Shown here piece after piece: positions 9,101 to 18,121 of a stretch of 52,220 nt of DNA. A program made the translations under genes and the position numbers. The notes below the pieces were generated by a model that made no database searches, was not told the origin of the DNA, and was given only the letters and a program-made list of their open reading frames with translations. The stretch's first letter is position 1. Each line of letters opens with the position of its first letter. This stretch comes from Ilumatobacteraceae bacterium. GTDB lineage: Bacteria > Actinomycetota > Acidimicrobiia > Acidimicrobiales > Ilumatobacteraceae. The stretch lies in NCBI GenBank assembly GCA_009694465.1, contig SHUW01000002.1:1-52220 (forward strand), written 5' to 3'.

Positions 9101-10003
9101 ATGAACGAGGCCCGTGAACCGTCAACTCCCCGCACACTCGGATCACTCGGTCAAGTAGGACCCCTCTCTTTTGGTTGCTGGCGACTGACGGGTTCTGATT
9201 CTGCCAACTCTCGGGTCATTTCAGCGGCTATTGATACCGGCATGAACCTCGTTGACAACGCCGATGTGTATGGGCTTGATTGGGGTGGCACCCACTTTGG
9301 CGCATGTGAAGAGGCCCTTGGTCGGGTTCTTGCTGCGATGCCTGGACTGCGCAACAAAATTGTTCTGGCGACCAAAGGTGGAATCATTCCCGGGGTCCCA
9401 TATGACTCATCTTCGCGGTATTTGATTAAGGCTTGCGAAGCATCGCTATCGCGCTTAGGAGTGGATCATGTGGATCTCTATCAAATTCATCGACCTGACC
9501 ACTACGCCCATCCACAAGAAATAGCGACAGCATTTGAATCACTTCGCTCCCGCGGTTTGGTACGCGAATTCGGTGTCTCCAATTACACCCCTTCACAAAT
9601 ATCAGCGCTGAACAGTTTCATGGAACAGGGCTTGGTATCAGTTCAGCCACAATTCTCAGCCAATCATCTTGACCCAATGCGAGATGGAACATTTGATCTG
9701 TGCCAGGAATCTTCTCTCACGCCCCTCGCTTGGAGTCCCCTTGCTGGCGGAGCACTAGCAACTGGGGTGGGAATCCGATCAGAATTGATAGCTATTCTCG
9801 ATGACTTAGCGATACGCGAAAGTGTGACTCGGTCTGCTGTTGCTATCGCTTTTGTTCTCGCTCATCCAGCGCAACCTGTGGCGATCATTGGAACTCAAAA
9901 TGTCACGCGCATTGGTGAACTCTCCCGCTCAACAAAGATTTCACTATCTCGCACGGATCTTTACAACATTATTCAGGCAAGTGATGGTGGACCTTTGCCA
10001 TGA
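9101..10003 (+). CDS. Aldo/keto reductase
   Basis: Predicted NADPH-dependent oxidoreductase, 300 residues. The AKR tetrad is present: Asp and Tyr in LVDNADVYGLDWGG, Lys in VLATKGGIIPG and His in LYQIHRPDHYA. The C-terminal AIIGTQN is the usual cofactor-binding end. The track ORF begins at 8990 inside the preceding gene; ATG 9101 (MNEAREPSTPRTLG) is chosen because the AKR fold starts directly after it and AGGA or TAGGAT lies just upstream. The stop overlaps the next start as ATGA, linking it to a luciferase-like monooxygenase. Substrate unknown. Confidence 0.87.
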   Translation: MNEAREPSTPRTLGSLGQVGPLSFGCWRLTGSDSANSRVISAAIDTGMNLVDNADVYGLDWGGTHFGACEEALGRVLAAMPGLRNKIVLATKGGIIPGVPYDSSSRYLIKACEASLSRLGVDHVDLYQIHRPDHYAHPQEIATAFESLRSRGLVREFGVSNYTPSQISALNSFMEQGLVSVQPQFSANHLDPMRDGTFDLCQESSLTPLAWSPLAGGALATGVGIRSELIAILDDLAIRESVTRSAVAIAFVLAHPAQPVAIIGTQNVTRIGELSRSTKISLSRTDLYNIIQASDGGPLP

Positions 10004-11049
10004 GTGAAATCAGTTGGTTCGGCGCGCTGTGTGATGATGACTACGAACAACTTGGAGTTGTTCAGCCAAATTTGCGCAGTAGTTGGAAGCACTGTTCAGA
10101 CATTGTGCGCACAGTGCATTACTCGGGTTTTGACAACATTCTTCTTCCTTCTGGGTATGACCTCGGCATTGACACACTCGCGTTTGCATCCGCTATTGCT
10201 CCAAGTATCACAAATATGAAACTTCTCACCGCTGTGCGTTGCGGAGAAGTTTGGTTACCGCAACTTGCCAGACAACTGGCCACAATTAACCAGATTCTCA
10301 ACGGACGGCTGTCAATCAATATCATTTCCTCGGAAATGCCAGGTGAATCCCTTGATGGGCCCCAGCGTTACGCCCGCACCATTGAGACCATGAGCGCTCT
10401 ACGCACTCTGATGAGTGGCGAGCGCTTGGACATCGATGGTCAGTTTTTTTCCCTCCATCTAGATGCACCAAGAATTTGTCGGGAGACTCCAACAACTCCC
10501 CTATTTTATTTTGGAGGTCTCAGCAGTGAGGCACGCGATGCCGCTGCAGCAGGAGCGGATGTATATCTGATGTGGCCAGACACGCAGGATGTTATCGCCG
10601 ATACCATCGCCGATCTTCGAAGCCGAGCCGCCGCTCACGGTCGCTCCTTAAAATTCGGATACCGCGTTCATGTCGTTGTCCGTGAGACACAGGCCGAAGC
10701 GCGCGATGCAGCCGCACACCTGATTTACGCAGTTGATGCGGCAACTGGGGCGGCAATTCGCTCTCGTTCACTTGACAGCCACAGCATTGGCGTAAGGCGT
10801 CAAGCCGAACTTCGCGAGGCATCGGGGTCGGACGGATTCATTGAGCAGTATCTTTGGACCGGTATAGGCAAAGCGCGCAGCGGATGCGGAGCAGCAATTG
10901 TCGGTACGCCTTCTCAAGTGATTGATAAAATCCACCAGTATCAAGCCCTCGGTATTGAGGCATTTATTTTTTCTGGGTATCCGCACAAAGAAGAAGCACA
11001 ACGCTTTGCAGATTTAGTCTTACCCCACCTTGAGCATCGGGGGCTCTAA
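10000..11049 (+). CDS. LLM-class flavin-dependent monooxygenase (SsuD-like)
   Basis: Luciferase-like (beta/alpha)8-barrel oxidoreductase of 349 residues. It resembles the alkanesulfonate monooxygenase SsuD branch: ILLPSGYDLGIDTLAFASAI, then LKLL-type TAVRCGEVWLPQLARQ, LNGRLSINIISSE and FYFGGLSSEARDAAA. Typical members use FMNH2 supplied by a reductase; no ssuE-like reductase or sulfonate transporter is adjacent. It is coupled by ATGA to an aldo/keto reductase, so the pair may act in sequence on one substrate. Whether it uses FMN or F420 cannot be settled by eye. Confidence 0.82.
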   Translation: MSEISWFGALCDDDYEQLGVVQPNLRSSWKHCSDIVRTVHYSGFDNILLPSGYDLGIDTLAFASAIAPSITNMKLLTAVRCGEVWLPQLARQLATINQILNGRLSINIISSEMPGESLDGPQRYARTIETMSALRTLMSGERLDIDGQFFSLHLDAPRICRETPTTPLFYFGGLSSEARDAAAAGADVYLMWPDTQDVIADTIADLRSRAAAHGRSLKFGYRVHVVVRETQAEARDAAAHLIYAVDAATGAAIRSRSLDSHSIGVRRQAELREASGSDGFIEQYLWTGIGKARSGCGAAIVGTPSQVIDKIHQYQALGIEAFIFSGYPHKEEAQRFADLVLPHLEHRGL

Positions 11050-11128
11050 CTTTTGGACGACGATAAGGAGAGTCACTCGCCTCAACTTATTCAAGATGTT
11101 GCATGTAGACCACGAGAGTGAATTGTGC

Positions 11129-11156
11129 CATAATGACTGACACAACTTGTCAGGAG
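11129..11156 (+). promoter_or_regulatory. Promoter-like box and hairpin overlapping the ribosome site of the 11163 gene
   Basis: CATAAT at 11129-11134 resembles a -10 box. It is followed by the inverted repeat CTGACA / TGTCAG (11137-11153, 5-nt loop). The right arm overlaps the first two bases of the Shine-Dalgarno AGGAG (11152-11156), which sits 6 nt before ATG 11163. Folding could partly hide the ribosome site. Seen by eye only. Confidence 0.3.
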
Positions 11157-11162
11157 TCCGAA

Positions 11163-11855
11163 ATGAATATGCCTAGGTACGGAAAACCGAATCTCTCCTA
11201 TGTCAGTACCTGGTTTGCTGATCCACATGACAAACCAATGTGGGCTCTCAATCTCATGAAGTATCGCCCGATCGCTGATTATCAAGATGGACGCGATCTG
11301 TCTATCAGCGGTGCTGATGCCGACTTCTTGTATAACCCCACTGGTCCCCTAGCCGACGTTGGTGGACGGGTATTTTTCGTATCCGACGTCATACATCAAA
11401 TTTCGGGAGACGCAATTTCTTGGGATCGTGTGGCAGTCGCCTTTTATCCGAAGCGCATGGCCATGATGGAGATGCAGCAACTTCCAGAATTCATTGAGTT
11501 ACATGACCATAAAGATGCCGCTATGGAATTCACTATTGTGATGGCCACAATGCCGACAGATGATTCCCCCCAGCCTCCCGACTGGTCAATGCTCAACGAA
11601 GGTGATCTGGTACTCGTACAAGTCAGCAACGAGCAACCCTCAACTGACTTTGCCACTCTTGTTTCGGCGCGGCGCGTCGGCACCTACGCCGTTGAAGGAG
11701 TGATCGTCGGCGACGAACGAACTTGGACGACGGCCACATGGGACATCATCACCCAGGCTGACGCAGACGTACTTGTGGCCGCCAGCGCGAATCTCGCAAA
11801 CCCGACGCGATACGCAATGATTCTTCAACCGCTTCTTGACATGATGCGCAACTAA
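11163..11855 (+). CDS. DUF1330/EthD-type dimeric alpha-beta barrel protein (putative)
   Basis: I do not recognise a precise function. The 230-residue protein starts MNMPRYGKPNLSYVSTWF and has two halves; MWALNLMKYRPIADY near the start resembles the MxNLLKF-like opening of DUF1330 proteins, and LPEFIELHDHKDAAMEFTIVMAT in the middle resembles a repeat of the ferredoxin-like fold. ATG 11163 is chosen over the track start because AGGAG lies 6 nt upstream. It is followed 14 bp later by an F420-type oxidoreductase, so it may assist that enzyme. No signal peptide. Confidence 0.6.
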   Translation: MNMPRYGKPNLSYVSTWFADPHDKPMWALNLMKYRPIADYQDGRDLSISGADADFLYNPTGPLADVGGRVFFVSDVIHQISGDAISWDRVAVAFYPKRMAMMEMQQLPEFIELHDHKDAAMEFTIVMATMPTDDSPQPPDWSMLNEGDLVLVQVSNEQPSTDFATLVSARRVGTYAVEGVIVGDERTWTTATWDIITQADADVLVAASANLANPTRYAMILQPLLDMMRN

Positions 11856-11869
11856 CTAGGAGCCACTTC

Positions 11870-12742
11870 GTGAAATTCGCTATTGCCTTTTCCAATACTG
11901 GCCCCTTCAGCAATCCCGACAAAGCCATTGTCATGGCACAAGCAGCCGAGGCTGCCGGCTTTGAATCATTATGGACCGTTGAACATGTCGTGGTTCCATC
12001 TAACTATGACTCGCCTTATCCCTACGATGCGTCGGGCAAAATGCCCGGTGGAGAAGAGTCACCTATCCCAGACCCGCTGATCTGGTTGTCCTTTGTGGCC
12101 GCGGCTACTCGGACAATCAAATTGGCAACAGGAATTTTGATTTTGCCCCAACGCAATCCAGTTGTCTTAGCTAAAGAGATCGCAACCCTTGATCATCTTT
12201 CCAAAGGCCGTATGTTGCTCGGCGTCGGAGTCGGTTGGCTCGAAGAGGAATTTGACGCTATTGGCGTGCCATTCGCCGATCGCGGTAAGCGCAACGACGA
12301 TTACATCGCTGCCATGCGTGCTCTGTGGACCCAAGAAAAAGCCAGCCACCATAGTGAGTACACCAACTTTGATGAGTGCATCATGCGCCCTCAACCAGTC
12401 AACGGCATGATTCCCATTCATATTGGCGGACATACCGACATCGCAGCTCGACGTGCAGGGCGCTTGGGCGATGGTTTCTTCCCCGGCAAGGGAACGCACG
12501 AACAATTGTCGCGTTCGTTTGATATCGCCCGCGATACAGCGCGTCAATGTGGCCGTGATCCCGACGCAATTGAAATGACGACGGGCGGCAATGGAGCTAT
12601 TGGCCCGAATGCACTCAACGAAGTTAAGGGTTTAACTGATATCGGCGTCGCGCGAGTGATTGTGCCCTCGTTCTTGTTCTACCGCGATACTGCTGATGCG
12701 CTAGCGCGCTACGGCGACGAAGTCATCAGCAAAGTCAACTGA
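11870..12742 (+). CDS. LLM-class F420-dependent oxidoreductase
   Basis: Luciferase-like oxidoreductase of 290 residues, close to the TIGR03619-type F420 family. FAIAFSNTGPFSNPDKAI, GFESLWTVEHVVVP, IKLATGILILPQRNPVVLAKE, LSKGRMLLGVGVGWLEEEFDA and IPIHIGGHTDIAARRAGRLG follow the order typical of the family. The GTG start at 11870 has AGGAG 7 nt upstream. FbiC, needed for F420, is encoded at the other end of the window. The hydride acceptor is unknown. Confidence 0.85.
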   Translation: MKFAIAFSNTGPFSNPDKAIVMAQAAEAAGFESLWTVEHVVVPSNYDSPYPYDASGKMPGGEESPIPDPLIWLSFVAAATRTIKLATGILILPQRNPVVLAKEIATLDHLSKGRMLLGVGVGWLEEEFDAIGVPFADRGKRNDDYIAAMRALWTQEKASHHSEYTNFDECIMRPQPVNGMIPIHIGGHTDIAARRAGRLGDGFFPGKGTHEQLSRSFDIARDTARQCGRDPDAIEMTTGGNGAIGPNALNEVKGLTDIGVARVIVPSFLFYRDTADALARYGDEVISKVN

Positions 12743-12794
12743 TTCTCCTTTTGAGACGCCACTCCCGCTAACAGGGTTCTAGTGTCTCTATGTC

Positions 12795-14033
12795 ATGTTG
12801 AAAATGCTTCGCACTAATCCAGATCTCCGCCGCATATTTATTGCCCAGGTGATTTCATACCTTGGCGACTGGTTTAGTTTCGTTGCTTTGGTGGGTCTCG
12901 TCGATGATCTCACGGGCTCAAGTTTTCTTGTCTCGCTGGTCATTGTCTCTTTTTCCTTACCGTCATTTTTAGCCTCGCCCATCGCTGGCTCTATGGCCGA
13001 CCGCTTTGATCGACGACGTATCTTGATCTTTGTCTCCTGCATCCAGGCGATCGCCGCTCTCGGATTGGTGTTTGTTGGCAGTCACACGGTGTGGATGGCT
13101 TTTCTTTTTCAGAGCACGGTGTCGGCATTGGCCGCGGTCGTCAAACCATCCACCGAGGCAGCAATACCAAACCTCGTACGCGACGATGCTGAACTTGCCA
13201 AGGCAAACTCGTTATTTGGTTCAACATGGGGCGTCATGCTGGCTGTCGGAGCAGCGATCGGTGGAGTTTTCGCCTCAGTCTTTGGTCGCGACGCCGCCTT
13301 CATCGCCAATGCCATTTCATTTGCATTGGCTGCGATCATGTTTGCTTCAGTACGTCAACCAATGCAGATGACGCGCGAGAAATCAGCAATCAATCAGCGC
13401 ATCAGACCGATCGCCGATATGCGTGAGGCACTAGTCCATGCTCGTCGTGACCCAGTTTTATTGGCCCTCATCTTCTCTAAGACAACCTTCGCCATCGGAG
13501 CCGGAGTCGTCAGCCAACTCGCTGTTTTAGCTTCCGATGTTTTCAAGGGAGGAGATTCCTCGCGCGGACTATTGATCGCCGCCCGTGGAGTCGGAGCTGG
13601 GCTCGGTCCACTGTTAGCAGCGCGCTATACGGGTGGCGATATCAATAAAGTGCTCAAAGTTTGCGGCATTTCGAGTTTGATTTTTAGCGGCTGCTATTTA
13701 ATCGGCGCATGGATGCCCGCATTAATCCTGACAGCAGTCTTCATCACCATTGCCCACCTCGGCGGAGGCGCCCAATGGACGCTCAGCACCTACGGTTTAC
13801 AACTCCGCTCCCCCGACCATGTGCGCGGTCGCATCCTTGCTGGTGACTTTGCACTCGTCACGCTCACGCTCTCTGTGACAAGTGCTCTCGCCGGAATCGC
13901 TTCTGAGTTGCTCGGCGTACGCCAAGCCATTTCTGTCTTCGCTATCGCCGCAGCATTAGCAAGCGTTGTCTACATCAAAGCGATACAGCGTCTGCGCAAC
14001 CTACCGCAGCCTCAGATAAACGCTGAGCCCTGA
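12795..14033 (+). CDS. MFS transporter (EntS-like DHA3 group)
   Basis: A 412-residue inner-membrane protein with about 12 hydrophobic helices. FIAQVISYLGDWFSFVALVG opens helix 1, and AGSMADRFDRRRILIF is the MFS motif between helices 2 and 3. PNLVRDDAELAKANSL follows a later helix. The general pattern matches proton-driven drug or siderophore exporters of the EntS group; the substrate is unknown. It could also start at ATG 12804. The last 59 bp overlap the convergent serine hydrolase gene, so the C-terminal tail codes on both strands. Confidence 0.88.
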   Translation: MLKMLRTNPDLRRIFIAQVISYLGDWFSFVALVGLVDDLTGSSFLVSLVIVSFSLPSFLASPIAGSMADRFDRRRILIFVSCIQAIAALGLVFVGSHTVWMAFLFQSTVSALAAVVKPSTEAAIPNLVRDDAELAKANSLFGSTWGVMLAVGAAIGGVFASVFGRDAAFIANAISFALAAIMFASVRQPMQMTREKSAINQRIRPIADMREALVHARRDPVLLALIFSKTTFAIGAGVVSQLAVLASDVFKGGDSSRGLLIAARGVGAGLGPLLAARYTGGDINKVLKVCGISSLIFSGCYLIGAWMPALILTAVFITIAHLGGGAQWTLSTYGLQLRSPDHVRGRILAGDFALVTLTLSVTSALAGIASELLGVRQAISVFAIAAALASVVYIKAIQRLRNLPQPQINAEP

Positions 14034-15162
14034 CATCATTGGCCAGATTGGTGGCCATCTTGTTCATGACATAGGCGAAACCAATTTCCTTTTCAGGAAG
14101 TGCAAACGCAACTGATCCACCAGCACCCGGATGGCCGAATGAGCCAGGACCACCGAACAATGAGAACGGACCGTGCACCATAAAGCCCATGCCGAAAGTG
14201 GTTGGCATAATCAGACATGCATCGGGTTCATTTTCAGGTGTCACCAATGTGCGAGCCGTTTCAACGGTCGCCGATGCCAACAATCTCACTCCATCTACAT
14301 CGCCAATAGTTGCTGCGTAAATACGAGCCAATGAAGGAGCGTTTGTGATGCAGTTAGCTGCAGGGATCTCAGCAGCGTGAACGTCACGACGATTAAATGC
14401 TCCATCGACTCCAAAAGCACCGTTCAGGCTCAGTGCTAGTCCACCTGGCGAGTTCGGTCCCATGAATTGTTCCATCATTGCTTTGATGGCCGGATCCATA
14501 TCTTCAGGGACTGAGTTGAGTCCACCGATCATCGGCGACACACGCGACTCTTGTGCTTCAGGCAATCCAATCCACAATTCTCCACCGACCCTGCCCACGA
14601 TTTCTTGCTGGACGAAAGTTCCCAAACTGCGATGTTGTGGATCAACTCGACGTACCAGTTCTCCAGCAAGCCAACCGTAGGTCAGTGCGTGATAGCCGTG
14701 ATTTGTGCCGATCTCCCAACGAGGCTTGGTAGCGGCAAGTCGTGAAGTAATTGTTGACCAATCCAAAGCTTCCGCCAAAGAGATGTCACCGTCAACGGTG
14801 TACAAACCACACTGATGCGACAACAATTGCGCAACCGTGGCGTCACCTTTACCAGCTTGCGCAAATTCGGGCCAGTAGGTGCTGACCTTTTCATCGTAAG
14901 ACAACAGGCCGCGCTCAACGCAGATCGCAACGGCGATAGCAGTGATGCCTTTGGTCGTGGAGAAAACTAGCTGCAGTGTGTCTTGGGTATACGGCTGGGA
15001 AGCGGATTCGTCAAAGGCTCCACCCCATAAATCAACAACCTTCTGACCACGGTGATACACCGCTACGCCTGCTCCAACTTCTTCAGTGTTTTCTAAGTTC
15101 TCAACAAAGGCTTGGCGAACCTTTTCCCAACCCGGAGCAACGGTTCCCCCAAAAATGGCCAT
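13975..15162 (-). CDS. Beta-lactamase-fold serine hydrolase (class C / EstB family)
   Basis: A 395-residue penicillin-binding-protein-like hydrolase, probably an esterase rather than a resistance enzyme. The nucleophile motif SxxK is STTKGITA near residue 90. A Tyr region is NHGYHALTYGWLAGELVRR, and the third motif is GHPGAGGS near the C-terminus. There is no signal peptide, so it is predicted cytosolic. The start overlaps the stop of the LLM oxidoreductase gene by one base (TGATG), so they are cotranscribed. The 3' end overlaps the MFS gene by 59 bp. Confidence 0.88.
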   Translation of the reverse strand: MAIFGGTVAPGWEKVRQAFVENLENTEEVGAGVAVYHRGQKVVDLWGGAFDESASQPYTQDTLQLVFSTTKGITAIAVAICVERGLLSYDEKVSTYWPEFAQAGKGDATVAQLLSHQCGLYTVDGDISLAEALDWSTITSRLAATKPRWEIGTNHGYHALTYGWLAGELVRRVDPQHRSLGTFVQQEIVGRVGGELWIGLPEAQESRVSPMIGGLNSVPEDMDPAIKAMMEQFMGPNSPGGLALSLNGAFGVDGAFNRRDVHAAEIPAANCITNAPSLARIYAATIGDVDGVRLLASATVETARTLVTPENEPDACLIMPTTFGMGFMVHGPFSLFGGPGSFGHPGAGGSVAFALPEKEIGFAYVMNKMATNLANDVRAQRLSEAAVGCADAVSL

Positions 15163-16217
15163 CAGCCGATCATCTCTTTCAGAGTCTCAATGTTCGCAAT
15201 TGCGTTTGGACCGACAGGGTTGATTGACAACATGGTGACCCCAGCCTCCTTGAATGAAGCAATACGTTCCTTGATAAAGCTCTTTGGTCCGACCAGATTG
15301 GAGTTCATCAGCATCTCACCAGGGACAGCGGCTGCAGCTTCTTCCTTCTTACCCGAGAGATACAAATCCTGGATCTCAATGGCTTCTTTTTCGTAGCCGT
15401 ATTTCTTGCAAATCGTGTTATAAAAGTTTTTGTCACGAGCGCCCATGCCACCGATATATAAGGCAGCATTTGGACGGCTGTAATCAAGAATTTTCTTTTG
15501 CGCGTCACCTGTTAACGATTCGTCAATGGCCAGCATTCCGCCAGCAGAAATTTCTAGACGTGGCATAGATGGATCTCGCTTGGCAAGACCTTTTTTCAGG
15601 TCAGCGCCCCACACCTGCTGATATTTATCAGGATCAAAGAAGATTGGCATCCAGCCATCGGCTACTTCTGCAGTTGCTGACACGCTTAAGCCCATCAGGC
15701 TGGCCCACCAAATGGGAATGTCTTTGCGAATGGCTTGGCCAGGCTTGATGATTTTCAGAGCACGACCAAGACCAGTGCCTTGACCCGCCGGCAAAGGAAC
15801 CTTGACAGTTTCACCATCCATGTGAAAAGGCTCCTCACGCGCCCAAATCATGCGACAGGCTTGAATGTATTCTTTGATCCGCATCATTGGCTTTTCATAT
15901 GGCATGCCGTGAAAACCTTCAATGACCTGAGGCCCACTTGCACCGAGACCGAGAATGAAGCGACCGTTGCTGACATAGTCACAACCAGCAGCCGTCATCG
16001 CCATCAACGCAGGTGTACGGCTATACACATTGAGGATGCCGGTACCGATCTGTACTTTGCTGGTCTTGGCAGCCAAGTACCCGACCTGACTGATGGCATC
16101 GGCACTGTAGGCCTCGGCGATCCAGACCGTATCCAGTCCCGCTTTTTCGTATTCGACAACTGTGTCCACTGCGGCGTGAAAGCCACCGGCATAATTCAGC
16201 ATCATTGACAGTTTCAT
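15162..16217 (-). CDS. LLM-class F420-dependent oxidoreductase
   Basis: A luciferase-like oxidoreductase, 351 residues, of the F420 (Mer/mycobacterial LLM) type. MKLSMMLNYAGGFHAAVDTV opens the barrel; GLDTVWIAEAYSADAISQVG and NGRFILGLGASGPQVIEGFHG are typical F420 LLM segments, followed by IPIWWASLMGLSVSATAEVADG. The ATG at 16217 has AAGGAG 5 nt upstream. It is cotranscribed with the downstream serine hydrolase. The substrate is unknown; relatives act on alcohols, hydroxy acids or unsaturated cofactors. Confidence 0.86.
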   Translation of the reverse strand: MKLSMMLNYAGGFHAAVDTVVEYEKAGLDTVWIAEAYSADAISQVGYLAAKTSKVQIGTGILNVYSRTPALMAMTAAGCDYVSNGRFILGLGASGPQVIEGFHGMPYEKPMMRIKEYIQACRMIWAREEPFHMDGETVKVPLPAGQGTGLGRALKIIKPGQAIRKDIPIWWASLMGLSVSATAEVADGWMPIFFDPDKYQQVWGADLKKGLAKRDPSMPRLEISAGGMLAIDESLTGDAQKKILDYSRPNAALYIGGMGARDKNFYNTICKKYGYEKEAIEIQDLYLSGKKEEAAAAVPGEMLMNSNLVGPKSFIKERIASFKEAGVTMLSINPVGPNAIANIETLKEMIG

Positions 16218-16281
16218 AGTTTCTCCTTGAATGCACGGACAATCGCCCTGGTCCTAAAACCCTCAGCCAACCTTACGAGTG

Positions 16282-17202
16282 TCAGTGCGCGCTGGACGAA
16301 CTGTCTGCGATCGCTCCATTGAGATTTCCAGAGCGAAAGCCCTCAAGATCGAGAGTGACATAGCGATACCCGGCATCCTTGACAGCCTCAATAATCGCCA
16401 CCCGATTGGCTATCGCCTGATCGAGAACACTTTGCTCAACTTCAATACGCGCTGTCTCGCCATAATGACGCACCCGAACCTGGCGAAATCCCAAACCGTG
16501 CAGAGCCGATTCGGCACGATCAACTCTGCTCAAAATATCCACACTGACTGGAGTGCCATACGGAACTCGACTTGCCAAACAGGCGGCGGCCGGCTTATCC
16601 CATGTACGAAGCCCCATAGCCAGAGATGCACGCCGAACGTCTTTCTTTGTGAAACCAGCCTGAACCAAGGGGAAGACTGCCCCACGCTCAAGAGCCGCAC
16701 GCTGACCTGGTCGATGATCCGCCAAATCGTCAACATTGACCCCTAACACCACTGTCGCCCGCTCAAGTTCGGCAATCGGACCGACAACGTCCATGAGTTC
16801 GGCCTTGCAGTGATAACAGCGATCAACATCGTTAGCGCGATAGGCGGCGCGTTCCATTTCAGCGGTCTGGACCGGAGTCCAACGCAATCCCCACTCCTCA
16901 GCTAAACGTCGGCAATCAGTTTCCTCTTCACCAGCCAGGCTGGGAGATACGGCTGTCACAGCGTGGGCGTGTTCAGTACCTAAAAGCCGATGAGCCATAG
17001 CGGCCACAAAAGCAGAGTCCGCTCCGCCGCTAAACGCCACGACAACATGATTGAGATCAAGGATGATTTCTTCGAGACGCGCAATTTTGGCTACTAAGTC
17101 GTCATCTCCCGTGGCACCTGAGACAGGGTCAAAATCTTTCACACTCCTATCGTGCCACGCCAAGGAACCCAATTGCTTGCCCTTGACTCTCTCATTAGTC
17201 AC
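16282..17202 (-). CDS. larE: LarE-type ATP-dependent sacrificial sulfur transferase
   Basis: LarE adenylates the nickel-pincer nucleotide precursor and donates sulfur from its own cysteine to make the lactate racemase cofactor. The PP-loop SGGADS spans residues 58-63, RCYHCK holds a CxxC at 129-132, and ACLASR holds Cys208 in the position of the sacrificial cysteine. The length of 306 fits. The GTG at 17202 gives about 25 more N-terminal residues than usual; GTG 17142 is an alternative. No larA, larB or larC is visible, so the sulfur acceptor is unproven. It is followed 64 bp later by the LLM oxidoreductase. Confidence 0.85.
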   Translation of the reverse strand: MTNERVKGKQLGSLAWHDRSVKDFDPVSGATGDDDLVAKIARLEEIILDLNHVVVAFSGGADSAFVAAMAHRLLGTEHAHAVTAVSPSLAGEEETDCRRLAEEWGLRWTPVQTAEMERAAYRANDVDRCYHCKAELMDVVGPIAELERATVVLGVNVDDLADHRPGQRAALERGAVFPLVQAGFTKKDVRRASLAMGLRTWDKPAAACLASRVPYGTPVSVDILSRVDRAESALHGLGFRQVRVRHYGETARIEVEQSVLDQAIANRVAIIEAVKDAGYRYVTLDLEGFRSGNLNGAIADSSSSAH

Positions 17203-17227
17203 TCACAGGAGGCAGACTAAACAAGAT

Positions 17228-18121
17228 ATGTCATTAACCCCCGAGCGATTCCCCGTCAAGCATGCCACCGAGTTGAAGATTCGCGTGGCTCCTGATGTCA
17301 ACATGCGGGTTTTACGCCGCGGACCCACGACGACCCCGCACCCGATATTTTTGCTCATCCATGGTCTGGCCTCCAACGCTCGAATGTGGGATGGAGTTGG
17401 TGACGCCCTCGCTTCGCAGGGATTTGCCAGCGTGGCAGTTGACCTGCGCGGTCACGGTCACAGCGACAAGCCTGATACTGGGTACGACTTCGACACGATG
17501 TGCCACGACCTCTGCGCCCTACTTGACGAACTGCACATTGAGCGTGCGATTTTCGTGGGCCAGTCATGGGGCGGCAACATTGTTGTCCACGCCGCACATC
17601 AGCATCCAGATCGCGTTCTTGCCTGCGTACCCGTTGACGGTGGAGTCATCGAAATCGGTCAACTGTTCAGCAAGTGGGAAGATTGCGCCGAGCGAATGAA
17701 ACCCCCACGATTGGCCGGCATGCGCAGCGGACGATTGGAAAGTGCAATTCGTGCCACCAGCTCCGACTGGCCGGAATCAGGAATCATCGGTTCGCTCAGC
17801 AATTTTGCCTTTCATGATGATGGCACGATTAGCCCGTGGCTGACTTTTGAACGACACATGATGATTCTCAAAGAATTGTGGTTACATCAACCATCTCAGA
17901 TGTTTCCTGATATTTCCCGACCAGTTCTTTTCATGCCCGCTGATTCGGGTGATGTGAATTGGACATCAAATAAAGAGCAAGCAATAAACTTTGCTCTTGA
18001 GCAACTGCCGAATGGACGTGTCCATTGGTTCAGACCCGCGCATCACGACCTCCACGCACAATTCCCTGACCGTTGCGCAGAAGTTTTAGTCACTCACATT
18101 CAGAATGGTTTCTTCTCATGA
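17228..18121 (+). CDS. Alpha/beta hydrolase
   Basis: A 297-residue alpha/beta hydrolase. HGLASNARMW is the HG oxyanion motif, DLRGHGHSDKP follows, VGQSWGGN is the nucleophile elbow with Ser, and RPAHHDLHAQFPD supplies the C-terminal His. The track start (17051) lies in the divergent larE gene; ATG 17228 is the first sensible start. An AGGAGG lies upstream but 15 nt away, unusually far. The stop overlaps the next start as ATGA. Substrate unknown; ester or C-C bond hydrolysis are both possible. Confidence 0.83.
   Translation: MSLTPERFPVKHATELKIRVAPDVNMRVLRRGPTTTPHPIFLLIHGLASNARMWDGVGDALASQGFASVAVDLRGHGHSDKPDTGYDFDTMCHDLCALLDELHIERAIFVGQSWGGNIVVHAAHQHPDRVLACVPVDGGVIEIGQLFSKWEDCAERMKPPRLAGMRSGRLESAIRATSSDWPESGIIGSLSNFAFHDDGTISPWLTFERHMMILKELWLHQPSQMFPDISRPVLFMPADSGDVNWTSNKEQAINFALEQLPNGRVHWFRPAHHDLHAQFPDRCAEVLVTHIQNGFFS

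Noticed and set aside
11041-11128. AAGGAG at 11064 as a ribosome site for an extra gene
   Set aside because: No start codon lies within 5-12 nt and the only nearby ATG frame is 14 codons long.
17051-17227. Upstream extension of the alpha/beta hydrolase ORF
   Set aside because: It lies inside larE on the other strand; the hydrolase similarity begins after ATG 17228.
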